A program made the translations under genes and the position numbers. Shown one piece after another: positions 45,355-54,088 of a DNA stretch of 64,000 nucleotides (its first letter is position 1; each line of letters opens with the position of its first letter). The notes beneath the pieces were generated by a model. That model made no database searches. It saw only the letters and a list, made by a program, of their open reading frames with translations, and was not told the origin of the DNA. This stretch comes from Pseudomonas syringae (lineage in GTDB: Bacteria > Pseudomonadota > Gammaproteobacteria > Pseudomonadales > Pseudomonadaceae): positions 1 through 64,000 of the forward strand of contig NZ_WKCB01000020.1 in assembly GCF_021606685.1 (NCBI RefSeq), read 5' to 3'.

Positions 45355-46068
45355 TCACCCCATCGGCACGGCGATCAACAGGATCGCCGTGCCATGGGTC
45401 AGCGTCGCCGGCCACACGCCGTAACGCATACGCACCAGCGCGCAGGCCAGGCCCTCAATCAGGGTAAACAGCAACACCGGCCAACCCAGGCGGGTCACGC
45501 TCAGTGCCAGGAACGCATGGCAGGCGGCAAACGCCACGCCGCTGAGCACGGCGGCGCGCAACGGCGTCACCTGTTGTTCCAGATACCCTTGTAAAAATCC
45601 GCGAAACAATACTTCTTCCAGCGCATTGGCGCCGTAGGCCAACACCACCATGCCCGGCAGCCATGCCCAATAGCCGGGAATCGCGTGCGTCTCAATCCCT
45701 TGGTAAAGCCGTAGCGGCACGCCGATCAAACACCCCAGCGCAAGCCCGGCCATCAGCCCGACCGCGCGATGCCCTTTGCTCCACACCACCAGTTGCCACA
45801 ACTGCGGCGCCACGCGCGCCAGCAAGGCAATCATCAGCAATGACAGGCCGCCCAACACAGCAAGCACAAACGAATTGGCAGTGAAGGTGATGCTCACCGC
45901 GTCACTCAGCGCCCACAGGCCGAGCGGCGTCATCGCATCGCGCATCAGCACAAACGCCGCCAGCAGGATCAGGATGCGCAGGGCAGTCAGCGCCTTGGGC
46001 GTGAGCGCGAACCACAGGCCGAACAGCAGCAGGCCCGGCGCCAGATAAGTGCCGTACTCGGTCAACAT
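45355..46068 (-). CDS. CPBP-family intramembrane metalloprotease
   Basis: 237 aa from the ATG at 46068, chosen for AGGG seven bases upstream; an ATG at 46089 is also possible. Several membrane helices. The motifs of the CAAX-protease/bacteriocin-processing (Abi) family are present: ALEEVLFRGFL (Glu-Glu and Arg), AACHAFLAL (His) and TLTHGTAI (His). No bacteriocin or immunity genes are nearby; target unknown. Confidence 0.82.
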   Translation of the reverse strand: MLTEYGTYLAPGLLLFGLWFALTPKALTALRILILLAAFVLMRDAMTPLGLWALSDAVSITFTANSFVLAVLGGLSLLMIALLARVAPQLWQLVVWSKGHRAVGLMAGLALGCLIGVPLRLYQGIETHAIPGYWAWLPGMVVLAYGANALEEVLFRGFLQGYLEQQVTPLRAAVLSGVAFAACHAFLALSVTRLGWPVLLFTLIEGLACALVRMRYGVWPATLTHGTAILLIAVPMG

Positions 46069-46096
46069 TGCCACACCCTGGCTGATCATCGCGGGC

Positions 46097-46271
46097 TCAA
46101 GGGTGGGCAACGGCGATCATGTCGATCTCCACCGCCGCCGATTTCGGCAACGGCATCACCCCCCGCCGACGTGTGCGTATGCACGCCGGCGCAGCCTGGA
46201 ATCTCGTGAAGCGCCTCCGACCGGTAGCCGAGGCGCTGTTGGACGAGCTGGTATTTTTCATCCGCAGTCAT
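46097..46271 (-). pseudogene. RidA-like remnant
   Basis: On the minus strand the end of this stretch reads LPKSAAVEIDMIAVAHP then stop, which is the C-terminal strand of RidA/YjgF proteins. Upstream, in another frame, MTADEKYQLVQQRLGY could be a remnant N-terminus. The roughly 80 residues in between are absent, so this is a collapsed gene. The whole interval 46069-46360 holds no intact gene. Confidence 0.5.
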
Positions 46272-46307
46272 GCGGTGCTTCTCTGATACCTCAGGGGCAC
46301 GCAGCAT

Positions 46308-46350
46308 CCACTGTCCGCCCAGGCCAACGGGCGCCGACAGTGGTTTTTTT
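46308..46350 (+). terminator. Hairpin with T tract between the SMP-30 gene and the RidA-like remnant
   Basis: CCACTGTC and GACAGTGG with inner GCCC/GGGC pairs, followed on the plus strand by seven Ts (46344-46350). No plus-strand gene ends here; on the minus strand it lies about 10 bp after the lactonase stop and has an A tract before it, so it may mainly mark that gene's 3' end. Confidence 0.55.
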
Positions 46351-46360
46351 AAGCCGTGTG

Positions 46361-47455
46361 TCAGCCGAAACTGGCGTCTCGGGTATTCACGAACAGCGAA
46401 TAGATTGAATGGCTGCCCGCCATGAACAGGCGGTTGCCTTCCTTGCCGCCAAAACACAGATTGGGGCAGCGTTCCGGCAGCGAAATATGCCCGATCGCCT
46501 TGCCCTGAGGGTTGAATACGCGCACGCCGTCGAGTTTTTCCAGGTCGGCCTTGGGGTCACCATTGCCACCCCAGCCACACCAGAGGTTGCCGCTTTCGTC
46601 GCACTTGATGCCATCCAGCGCGGCGTACTCCAGGCCTTCGATGTGCTTGCGGCGTGCGCCGAGGGTGCCGTCGTCCTTGACGTCGATGGCCCAGATCAGC
46701 CGGTTGGGCTTGGCCCGCCCTTCGACCACGTACAGGGTCTTTTCGTCAGGCGAGAAGCACAGGCCATTGGGCCCGTTGAGGTCATCGATCACCCGTGTGA
46801 CCTTGCCGCTCTCTGCATCGATACGGTAGACACCGTGGGGCTGCGTCGGGGCGACCTTATGGCCCTCGTAATTGTTGCCGGTCTGGAACGGCGGGTCGCT
46901 GAACCACACCGAACCGTCGCGCTTGCACACGATATCGTTGGGTGAATTGAAAGGTTTGCCCTCGAAGCTGTCCGCCAGCACCGTGATGCTGCCGTTGTGC
47001 TCGGTGCGGGTGACGCGCCGACCCTCGCTGGAGGTTGTCGAGCCTTCGCACACCAGCAGGCGGCCCTGACGGTCACGGCACATGCCGTTGGAGAAGTTCG
47101 AGTGCTCCCGGTACACCGACAGGCTATCGGTCACCTCGTCCCAGCGCACGATGCGGTTATTCGGAATATCACTGAGCAGCAGGTAGCGGCCATCGCCGAT
47201 CCACACCGGCCCTTCGGCCCAGCGCAAGCCGGTGGCGAGCCGTTCGACGCTGGCGTTGAACAGGCGCAACTCGAGGAAACTGTCGTCGAGCACCTTGACC
47301 AGAGGGTCTGGGTAGCGCTGGCTCAACGGTTCGGCCGCGGCAGCCAACCGGGGCAGGTTACCCAGCACTGCCACGGAGGCGGAAACCGCCAGCGAGCGCT
47401 TGAGAAAGACGCGACGGCCGTGGTTGGGCGGGGTCGGCAAAGGCGAAGTGTCCAT
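46361..47455 (-). CDS. Tat-exported SMP-30/gluconolactonase-family lactonase
   Basis: 364 aa. A twin-arginine signal (HGRRVFLKRSLAVSASVAV) precedes the mature protein. The beta-propeller motifs are clear: LRWAEGPVWIGDGRYLLLSD (metal-binding Glu), SNGMCRDRQGRLLVCEG, SPNDIVCKRDGSVWFSDP and GPNGLCFSPDEKTLYVVEG. It probably opens a sugar lactone in the periplasm. The promoter region has GntR/FadR-type motifs, one identical to that of the ExuT-like transporter gene. Confidence 0.87.
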   Translation of the reverse strand: MDTSPLPTPPNHGRRVFLKRSLAVSASVAVLGNLPRLAAAAEPLSQRYPDPLVKVLDDSFLELRLFNASVERLATGLRWAEGPVWIGDGRYLLLSDIPNNRIVRWDEVTDSLSVYREHSNFSNGMCRDRQGRLLVCEGSTTSSEGRRVTRTEHNGSITVLADSFEGKPFNSPNDIVCKRDGSVWFSDPPFQTGNNYEGHKVAPTQPHGVYRIDAESGKVTRVIDDLNGPNGLCFSPDEKTLYVVEGRAKPNRLIWAIDVKDDGTLGARRKHIEGLEYAALDGIKCDESGNLWCGWGGNGDPKADLEKLDGVRVFNPQGKAIGHISLPERCPNLCFGGKEGNRLFMAGSHSIYSLFVNTRDASFG

Positions 47456-47513
47456 GGTGTGTCTCCGTTATTTTATTGTTAGACGGGAGCGCATTTTTAA
47501 CCTGTGATGGGAC

Positions 47514-47525
47514 ATCGTACAAGAT
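47514..47525. promoter_or_regulatory. Possible GntR-type half-match before the SMP-30 gene
   Basis: ATCGTACAAGAT shares TCGTACAA with the 14-bp site and is flanked by CATC/GATG arms. It lies about 60 bp upstream of the lactonase start. Confidence 0.35.
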
Positions 47526-47610
47526 GGAATCATCCACAAAGCCCAGCAGATGAGCGATCACAGACAGATACTGGAAAATTAACTTCCCAAACACCCGTGA
47601 AATATTGCAT

Positions 47611-47624
47611 GTTGTACGACGACA
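47611..47624. promoter_or_regulatory. GntR/FadR-type operator candidate
   Basis: GTTGTACGACGACA. The core TTGTACGACGA matches TNGTNNNACNA at every fixed position. Exactly the same 14 bases, in the other orientation, lie in the promoter region of the ExuT-like gene (32665-32678). It is between the SMP-30 gene and the NTF2-like gene and could serve either. Confidence 0.6.
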
Positions 47625-47672
47625 CAATCGGTAACGTGTTGCGTAGCCCCCCACAACAATAAGGAAACACCC

Positions 47673-48104
47673 ATGCAAAAAATCAAACTCCTGATCGGTT
47701 TTCTGTGCCTGTTCACTGGCTATGTCGCAGCGGCGCCCGCCCCTGCTGAAAAGGACGTGGCCCAGGCCGTCGACCAACTGACCCAAGCCATGCTGCACCT
47801 GGACCTCAAACAGCTTCACGCGTTGACCAGCGACAAACTCACCTACGGCCACTCCAGCGGCAAGGTGCAGGACAAGGCGCAATTCATCGCCGACCTGGAA
47901 ACCCGCAAAAGCGCGTTCAAGACCCTCGAAATGCAAAACCAGACCATCACCCTGCAAGGCGATACCGCCCTGGTGCGCAACCACTTCCACGCGCTGGCCG
48001 TGAACAGTGGCGTCGAAGTGCCGACCGATATCGACAACTTCCAGGTCTGGCAGAAACAGCAAGGCAAGTGGTTGCTGATCGGCCGTCAGGCTTACAAATA
48101 CTGA
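47673..48104 (+). CDS. Secreted NTF2-like (SnoaL/DUF4440) protein
   Basis: 143 aa with a signal peptide (LLIGFLCLFTGYVAAAP). The mature part is a cone-shaped NTF2-like fold: LDLKQLHALTSDKLTYGHSS, a central VRNHFHALAV and the terminal QVWQKQQGKWLLIGRQAYK. No catalytic residues can be assigned. It is divergent from the SMP-30 lactonase gene and may share its GntR-type operator, so a role in sugar-acid use is possible. Confidence 0.8.
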   Translation: MQKIKLLIGFLCLFTGYVAAAPAPAEKDVAQAVDQLTQAMLHLDLKQLHALTSDKLTYGHSSGKVQDKAQFIADLETRKSAFKTLEMQNQTITLQGDTALVRNHFHALAVNSGVEVPTDIDNFQVWQKQQGKWLLIGRQAYKY

Positions 48105-48114
48105 TCCGCAGCGC

Positions 48115-49440
48115 TTACCACGCCACCGCCCTGCGCACCTTGAGCAACGCCTCGCGCAGGGCGTCCATCGCCACCGAGCCCAAGGCCAGCCGTAACGCGT
48201 GCGGCACATGGGCCGAGACGGCAAACGGCTCGGCGGTGGACACCGAAATGCCTTCGCGCTGCAAGGCCATCGCAACTTGATCTGCCCTTACGTCTTCGGC
48301 CAGGGGCAACCACAGAAAGTACGACGAAGGATGGCTGATCACCGCCAGCCCGTGCAGCACCTGCGCCGCCAGTGCCTGTCTGGCCTGCGCATCCGCACGC
48401 TTTTGTGCCTCCAGTTGCGCCACCGTACCGTCTTCGATCCACGCGACCGCCATTGCACTCATCACCCCTGGCACGCTCCAGGTGGTGGCCATGATGCTGC
48501 GCTCCAGCGCCTTCACCCACGCCAACGGCGCGGCGATAAATCCCACGCGCAAACCGGTGGCCACGCTTTTGGAAAGCCCACCGACATACACCGTGCGTTC
48601 CGGCGCCATTGTCGCGACGGGCGGTGGCGCGTCTTCGGCCAGAAACGCGTAGGCCGCGTCCTCAATGATCATCAGGTTGTGGTGCCGGGCGATGGCCACC
48701 AGCTGCTCACGCTGCGCCCTGCCCATCACCCAGCCCAGCGGGTTATGCAGGGTCGGCATGCAGTACACCGCGCGCACCGGGCGCTTGCCGCACAGGCTGC
48801 GTAGCGCCTCCAGGTCGGGGCCGTCCGGGGTCACGGGTATCGCGAGCATTTCCAGGTGCAACGTGTCGGCCACTACTTTGAAGCCTGAATAGGTCAGCGC
48901 GTCCACGGCGATCACATCCCCGGGTTTGAGCAGCGCCATCAGGGTTACCGCCAACCCATGCTGGGCGCCGCTGACCAGCAGCACCTGCTCGGCTGCGACC
49001 GTCAGCCCGCGGCTCAGCAGGTGCCGCGCCATGACCGCACGCTCGTGGGCACGGCCGGCATGCGGCTGGTAACGCAGCAAGGCTTCCAGGTCGCCGGATA
49101 ACGCCAACTGGCGTAGCGCGGTGCGCAGCAGGTCCGCCTGGCCGGGCAATGAGGGGTAATTGAAATTCAGGTCGCGCATGCCCGCCGCCACGTTCATCTG
49201 CCCACTGCCCTGCCCCGGCGGCAGCGAGATTTCACGCACGAAGGTGCCACGGCCGGTCTCCCCGCTGACCAGGCCCATGGCCTCCAACTCGCTGTACACC
49301 CGACTGGCGGTGACCAGCGCCAGCCCATGCTCGGCGGCCAATTGCCGATGAGTCGGCAGGCGCGTACCGGGCGCCAGGCGGCCCGAGCGGATAGCCTCAG
49401 CGAAGTGATCAACCCATGATTTATAGCGAGCGCGCGCCAT
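48115..49440 (-). CDS. MocR-type GntR/aminotransferase regulator
   Basis: 441 aa from the ATG at 49440. N-terminal winged HTH (IRSGRLAPGTRLPTHRQLAA, VTASRVYSELEAMGLV) joined to a fold-type I aminotransferase domain with the PLP lysine in GGLSKSVATGLRVGF. Such proteins sense PLP-linked ligands. It is divergent from an EamA exporter gene, 89 bp between starts, which is its likely target. Confidence 0.88.
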   Translation of the reverse strand: MARARYKSWVDHFAEAIRSGRLAPGTRLPTHRQLAAEHGLALVTASRVYSELEAMGLVSGETGRGTFVREISLPPGQGSGQMNVAAGMRDLNFNYPSLPGQADLLRTALRQLALSGDLEALLRYQPHAGRAHERAVMARHLLSRGLTVAAEQVLLVSGAQHGLAVTLMALLKPGDVIAVDALTYSGFKVVADTLHLEMLAIPVTPDGPDLEALRSLCGKRPVRAVYCMPTLHNPLGWVMGRAQREQLVAIARHHNLMIIEDAAYAFLAEDAPPPVATMAPERTVYVGGLSKSVATGLRVGFIAAPLAWVKALERSIMATTWSVPGVMSAMAVAWIEDGTVAQLEAQKRADAQARQALAAQVLHGLAVISHPSSYFLWLPLAEDVRADQVAMALQREGISVSTAEPFAVSAHVPHALRLALGSVAMDALREALLKVRRAVAW

Positions 49441-49529
49441 CAAGATGTATCCATGACAATTTTTTGATTGTCTTAATGCTCACGCCTAGGATGGCTCGCT
49501 CGCAACCCCTTCTTTTCGAGCACGCCACC

Positions 49530-50420
49530 ATGCAACGGACAGCCTCCCTCAACACGCCGGCCAACACCACCCAAGGCTGGATCAATGGCTTTATCGGCGT
49601 GGTGATTTTCAGCGGTTCGTTGCCGGCTACACGCTTGGCAGTGATGGAGTTCGACCCGGTGTTCCTGACCGTGCTTCGCGCGACCATCGCTGCCGTGCTG
49701 GCGGTGTTGCTGTTGTGGCTGCTCAAGCAACAACGCCCCGCGCGCAACCAATGGTTCCCCTTGGCGATCGTCGCGTTGGGCGTGGTGATCGGCTTTCCGC
49801 TGCTCACCGCGCTGGCTTTGCAATACGTGACGTCTGCGCACTCCATCGTGTTCATCGGCCTGCTGCCATTGGCCACGGCGGTGTTCGGCGTATGGCGGGG
49901 CGGCGAGCGCCCGCGTCGGGTGTTCTGGCTGTTTTCGATTTTGGGCAGCGCGCTGGTGATGGGCTATGCCCTCGCCCAGGGTTTGAGCGCCGCTCCGGCC
50001 GGCGACCTGCTGATGCTGCTGGCGGTGCTGGTGTGCGGCCTGGGTTATGCCGAGGGCGCCACGCTGTCGCGCAGCCTTGGCGGCTGGCAGGTGATCTGCT
50101 GGGCGCTGGTGATCGCGTTGCCGGTGGTGGCGCCGCTGAGCCTGCTGCTGGCGCCAGCAAGCTTGAGCGGCATCAGCCTGCCGGCCTGGTTGAGCCTGGG
50201 TTATGTGGCGCTGTTCAGCATGTTGATTGGTTTTGTGTTCTGGTACCGCGGGTTGGCCCAGGGCGGCATCGCTGCGGTCGGCCAGTTGCAGTTGCTGCAA
50301 CCGTTTTTCGGCCTGGCGCTGGCCGCAGGCCTGCTGCATGAACAGGTCAGCCTGGGCATGCTGCTGGTGACGGTCGCGGTGATCGGCTGCGTGGCCGGCG
50401 CGAAGCAATGTGCTCGCTAG
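49530..50420 (+). CDS. EamA/DMT-family transporter
   Basis: 296 aa from the ATG at 49530, about ten membrane helices in two EamA repeats (FIGVVIFSGSLPATRLAVME at the start, VGQLQLLQPFFGLALAAGLL near the end). Probably a metabolite or amino-acid exporter controlled by the divergent MocR protein. The last four bases overlap the convergent YceI gene. Confidence 0.85.
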   Translation: MQRTASLNTPANTTQGWINGFIGVVIFSGSLPATRLAVMEFDPVFLTVLRATIAAVLAVLLLWLLKQQRPARNQWFPLAIVALGVVIGFPLLTALALQYVTSAHSIVFIGLLPLATAVFGVWRGGERPRRVFWLFSILGSALVMGYALAQGLSAAPAGDLLMLLAVLVCGLGYAEGATLSRSLGGWQVICWALVIALPVVAPLSLLLAPASLSGISLPAWLSLGYVALFSMLIGFVFWYRGLAQGGIAAVGQLQLLQPFFGLALAAGLLHEQVSLGMLLVTVAVIGCVAGAKQCAR

Positions 50421-50971
50421 CGCTGTGGCGCGACCATCTTGAACTTGATGTTGATGTCATTGGACACCACGCTGTTGCCGGCCCACTCGCCCTCGCCAAT
50501 CTTGAAGTCGCCGCGTTTGAGGATGAACTCACCGTCGAACACGCCGATGCCGCCTTGCTCCTTGAGCAGCACGTCGACCGCCACGGGGCGCGTGGTGCCC
50601 TTGATCGTCAGGTGGCCGCTGATCCTGTAGCGGTTATCGCCCAGGGCCGTGACGCCGGTGGACTCATACACCCCCACCGGATAGGTCGCCGTATCGAACC
50701 AGGAAGCGCGTTGCAGTTCGTCGTTTGCATCCGGGCTGCCGGCATCGATGCTCGCCAGCCGGATCGTCAGCAACGCATGCCCGGCCTCGGGTTTTTGCGT
50801 GTCAAACCTCAGGCTGCCCTCGAAATCACTGAAGGTGCCGTACACGCGCTGGCCCAACTGTGTGTAGGTAAAGCTGATGTGGCTGGCTGTACGGTTGACG
50901 TCGCTGTACTCCGCCGCCTGGGCGAAGCTGCAAAAACCCAGAAGGACCGCCAGGTAAATAAGAGGATTCAT
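50417..50971 (-). CDS. YceI-family periplasmic lipid-binding protein
   Basis: 184 aa from the ATG at 50971, signal peptide LIYLAVLLGFCSFAQAA. The mature sequence follows the YceI lipocalin-like pattern: VNRTASHISFTYTQLG, VYGTFSDFEGSLRFD, DTATYPVGVYESTGV and GEFILKRGDFKIGEGEWAG. Family members bind isoprenoid chains; the role here is unknown. Confidence 0.87.
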   Translation of the reverse strand: MNPLIYLAVLLGFCSFAQAAEYSDVNRTASHISFTYTQLGQRVYGTFSDFEGSLRFDTQKPEAGHALLTIRLASIDAGSPDANDELQRASWFDTATYPVGVYESTGVTALGDNRYRISGHLTIKGTTRPVAVDVLLKEQGGIGVFDGEFILKRGDFKIGEGEWAGNSVVSNDINIKFKMVAPQR

Positions 50972-51092
50972 GCAACGCTCCAAAAGAGGACAGGGCCCAC
51001 GCACCCAACTGACGTTACCTACCACGGATGTATTTGCATCCGGCGCACGCCCTGCTACATAGAGTAGTCGCCCAGACCAATAAGGACGCTCC

Positions 51093-51587
51093 ATGGATTC
51101 CCCGTCACTGCAGGACAGCACCGCGCCGGAAGGCATCTGCTATGGCTGCGGCAGCAGCAACCCCCACGGCCTGCATATCAAGAGCCGTTGGCACGCAGAC
51201 GGCGTGCACGTGGTCGCCGAGCACGTGCCCGACGCCCAGTACAGCGGCTGGCCCGACCTGGTCTATGGTGGCCTGATCGCCATGCTGGTGGACTGCCACT
51301 CCAACTGGACCGCCATGGCCTACCACTACCGCGCCGAACAGCGCGCCCCCGGCAGCCTGCCGCGCATCGACTGCGTGACCGGCAAACTCGGCATCTCCTT
51401 CATCAAGCCCACTCCCATGGGCGTGCCGCTGACCTTGCGCGCTCGGGTCGAAGGCGAGGTGGCACGCAAAAGCCGTGTGGTCTGCGAGGTGTACGCCGGT
51501 GATGTGCTCACGGCAATCGGCGATTCGGTGTTCGTGCGCGTGGATACCGGCCAATTGGCCGCCGCCGCCCATGGCCGTAAAGGTTGA
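51093..51587 (+). CDS. PaaI-like hotdog thioesterase
   Basis: 164 aa. CYGCGSSNPHGLHIKS at the start and YSGWPDLVYGGLIAMLVDCH in the hotdog helix resemble PaaI/4HBT thioesterases, the latter holding the active-site Asp. Probably hydrolyses acyl-CoA esters in the cytoplasm. The next gene starts 44 bp later on the same strand, so cotranscription is likely. Confidence 0.82.
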   Translation: MDSPSLQDSTAPEGICYGCGSSNPHGLHIKSRWHADGVHVVAEHVPDAQYSGWPDLVYGGLIAMLVDCHSNWTAMAYHYRAEQRAPGSLPRIDCVTGKLGISFIKPTPMGVPLTLRARVEGEVARKSRVVCEVYAGDVLTAIGDSVFVRVDTGQLAAAAHGRKG

Positions 51588-51631
51588 ACCTGGTCTACAT
51601 TGTCTGCCACCGCTAATCGAGGATTGCACCG

Positions 51632-52519
51632 ATGACTCGTCTGACCGCGAAAGACTTCGCCCCCGAACTGCTGGAACTCTACGACGGCTACGCCCACGGC
51701 AAGATCAACCGCCGCGAATTCCTCGACCGCGCCGCGTTGTTCACCTTTGGCGGCCTTACCGCGTCTGCCCTGTTGGCAGCCCTGAGCCCCAACTACGCGC
51801 TGGCCGAACAGGTGAAATTCACCGACCCGGACATCCTCGCCGACTACATCACCTACCCCTCGCCCAAGGGCAACGGCACGGTGCGCGGCTACCTGGTGCG
51901 CCCGGCCAAGGCCGCAGGCAAGTTGCCGGCCGTGGTGGTGGTGCACGAAAACCGTGGCCTCAACCCCTACATCGAAGACGTCGCTCGGCGCCTGGCCAAG
52001 GCCGGTTTCATCGCCCTGGCGCCGGACGGCCTCACGTCGGTCGGGGGCTACCCCGGCAATGACGAAAAAGGCGTGGCGCTGCAACAGACCGTCGACCCGA
52101 CGAAGCTGATGAATGACTTCTTTGCCGCCATCGAATGGCTGATGCACCACGACAGCAGCACCGGCAAGGTCGGCATTACCGGCTTCTGCTATGGCGGCGG
52201 CGTCACCAATGCGGCGGCGGTGGCCTACCCGGAACTCGGCGCGGCGGTGTCCTTCTACGGGCGCCAGCCGGAGGCCAAGGACGTGCCGCGCATCAAGGCG
52301 CCGATCATGCTGCATTTCGGCGAGCTGGACACGCGGATCAACGAGGGTTGGCCAGCCTATGAGACGGCATTGAAGGCAGCCGGCACGACCTATGAAGCGT
52401 TTATCTACAAGGGCGCCAACCACGGCTTCCACAATGACTCGACGCCACGTTACGACGAAGCGGCGGCGAATCTGGCGTGGGAAAGAACGCTGGGCTGGTT
52501 TCGCAAATACCTGGCCTGA
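51632..52519 (+). CDS. Dienelactone hydrolase-family enzyme with Tat-like leader
   Basis: 295 aa. A twin-arginine-like segment with a hydrophobic stretch (INRREFLDRAALFTFGG) lies near residues 26-45. The Cys-His-Asp triad is visible: GFCYGGGVTNAAA (Cys), LHFGELDTRI (Asp) and GANHGFHND (His). It resembles YghX-type dienelactone hydrolases. Export is likely but not certain because the leader starts after 25 residues. A REP array begins 13 bp after the stop. Confidence 0.83.
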   Translation: MTRLTAKDFAPELLELYDGYAHGKINRREFLDRAALFTFGGLTASALLAALSPNYALAEQVKFTDPDILADYITYPSPKGNGTVRGYLVRPAKAAGKLPAVVVVHENRGLNPYIEDVARRLAKAGFIALAPDGLTSVGGYPGNDEKGVALQQTVDPTKLMNDFFAAIEWLMHHDSSTGKVGITGFCYGGGVTNAAAVAYPELGAAVSFYGRQPEAKDVPRIKAPIMLHFGELDTRINEGWPAYETALKAAGTTYEAFIYKGANHGFHNDSTPRYDEAAANLAWERTLGWFRKYLA

Positions 52520-52532
52520 TGGTGTTCTGAAT

Positions 52533-53078
52533 GTGGGAGCGGGCTTGCTCGCGAATGCGCTGGGTCAGCTGGCATTTTCGTCAACTGATCCGCCGCATTC
52601 GCGAGCAAGCCCGCTCCCACAGGGTTGACCGCGTGCGGCAAGTACACGTTTGGGGCGTGAGCAAGGTCACGATCAAAAGATCGCTGACTTCGTCAGCGGT
52701 GAGGATGTAAGAGCCAGGTCAAAAGCAGACTGGTGTGCCCCTGATGGATGGAGATCCAAATGTGGGAGCGGGCTTGCTCGCGAATGCGGTGGGTCAGCTA
52801 GCATTTTCGTCAACTGATCCGCCCCATTCGCGAGCAAGCCCGCTCCCACAGGGTTGACCGCGTGCGGCAAATACACGTTTGGGGCGTGAGCAAGGTCACG
52901 ATCAAAAGATCGCTGACTTCGTCAGCGGTGAGGATGTAAGGGCCAGATCAACAGCAGGTTGGTGTGCCCCTGATGGATGGAGATCCAAATGTGGGAGCGG
53001 GCTTGCTCGCGAATGCGGTGGGTCAGCTAGCATTTTCATCAACTGACATACCGCATTCGCGAGCAAGCCCGCTCCCAC
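52533..53078. repeat. 229-bp tandem array with REP pairs (2.4 copies)
   Basis: REP left arms GTGGGAGCGGGCTTGCTCGC begin at 52533, 52762 and 52991, exactly 229 bp apart. Each REP pair is followed by an identical linker containing a 15-base palindrome-like stretch (ATCGCTGACTTCGTCAGCG). The third unit ends after its REP pair at 53078. It fills the gap between the hydrolase gene and ampR. Confidence 0.88.
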
Positions 53079-53090
53079 AGGGGAACGTCG

Positions 53091-53969
53091 CTATTTTTCA
53101 GGTCGGTTTTCCAGTAACCAGCCCTTGAACGCCTGCATCGCCGAGGTTTCGGCCCGTGACTGCAAACGCGTCAACCAGTAACTGCCGGTGGTAATGCCGA
53201 CATCGAACGGTTGTCGGATCACGTCACTCTCCAATTGGCGCGCAAACATCATCGCCGGCGCCAGCGCCACGCCGATGCCTTGCTGCGCGGCCTCCATCAT
53301 CGCCAGCGAAGAGTCGAACACGATGCTGCGCGGCACCAGGGTGTCGGCAGGCAGCCCGGCCGCCTGAAACCACAGGCTCCACTCATCGGCGCGGTAGGAA
53401 CGCAGCAGGGTGTGCTTCAACAGGTCGGCCGGCGCATGCAATTGCTCGGCAAGCTGAGGAACGCACATGACCGTGAGCGGGGCTTCGAGGATTTCACAGG
53501 CCTGCGTGCCGTGCCAGGCGCCGGCGCCAAAACGTATCGCGTAATCCAGGCCCTCGGCGGCCACGTCGACGCGGTTGTTGTGGGTGGACAGGCGCAAGTC
53601 GATAAACGGATAGCGGCTTTGAAAATTCGCCAGGCGCGGCAGAAGCCAGCCCACGGCAAAAGTGCCGACCGCGCCCACCGTCAGCACCTCGCGGTAATGC
53701 CCACCCTCGAACTGGCCTAAGGTATGGGCGATGCGGTCAAAGGATTCGCGTACCACCGGCAACAGCGTTTCACCTTCTCGGGTGAGCATCAGGCCGCGTG
53801 GCAGGCGCTTGAACAACGCGATACTGAGCTGCGCTTCCAGGCTTTTCACTTGATGGCTGACCGCTGCCTGGGTCACGCATAATTCAATGGCGGCGCGGGT
53901 AAAGCTCAAATGCCTGGCAGACGCCTCGAATGCGCGCAGGGCATTGAGCGGCAGATGGGAACGCAGCAA
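53091..53969 (-). CDS. ampR: LysR-family beta-lactamase regulator
   Basis: 292 aa from a TTG start at 53969. The N-terminus HLPLNALRAFEASARHLSFT is diagnostic of AmpR, and the HTH continues AAVSHQVKSLEAQL. It should bind cell-wall muropeptides and switch ampC. It is divergent from ampC with 119 bp between, which contains an AmpR-type binding site. Confidence 0.9.
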   Translation of the reverse strand: MLRSHLPLNALRAFEASARHLSFTRAAIELCVTQAAVSHQVKSLEAQLSIALFKRLPRGLMLTREGETLLPVVRESFDRIAHTLGQFEGGHYREVLTVGAVGTFAVGWLLPRLANFQSRYPFIDLRLSTHNNRVDVAAEGLDYAIRFGAGAWHGTQACEILEAPLTVMCVPQLAEQLHAPADLLKHTLLRSYRADEWSLWFQAAGLPADTLVPRSIVFDSSLAMMEAAQQGIGVALAPAMMFARQLESDVIRQPFDVGITTGSYWLTRLQSRAETSAMQAFKGWLLENRPEK

Positions 53970-53971
53970 GG

Positions 53972-53985
53972 TCTACCCCAAATTT
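53972..53985. promoter_or_regulatory. AmpR binding-site candidate
   Basis: TCTACCCCAAATTT closely resembles known AmpR sites of the form TCTGCTNNNAAATTT. It touches the ampR start and is about 105 bp before ampC. Confidence 0.6.
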
Positions 53986-54088
53986 TCTAATGGCTGGTGC
54001 GAGATATCATCGTTTGTCGAATGATCAAAATCTACCTAGATTTGCGCCGCCTGCGCAGGCCATCACTTTAATAGGGAAGCGATACACC

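Noticed and set aside
45355-46068. Bacteriocin or lasso-type processing locus around the CPBP protease
   Set aside because: No precursor peptide, ABC exporter or immunity gene nearby.
46308-46350. Plus-strand terminator taken as evidence for an orphan small RNA
   Set aside because: No promoter was seen upstream on the plus strand, and the hairpin sits at the 3' end of the minus-strand lactonase gene.
52533-53078. CRISPR array
   Set aside because: Units are 229 bp, linkers are identical rather than unique, and there are no cas genes.
53990-54088. 33-residue N-terminal extension of AmpC
   Set aside because: It would cover the AmpR control region and bury the signal peptide; the ATG at 54089 gives a normal leader.
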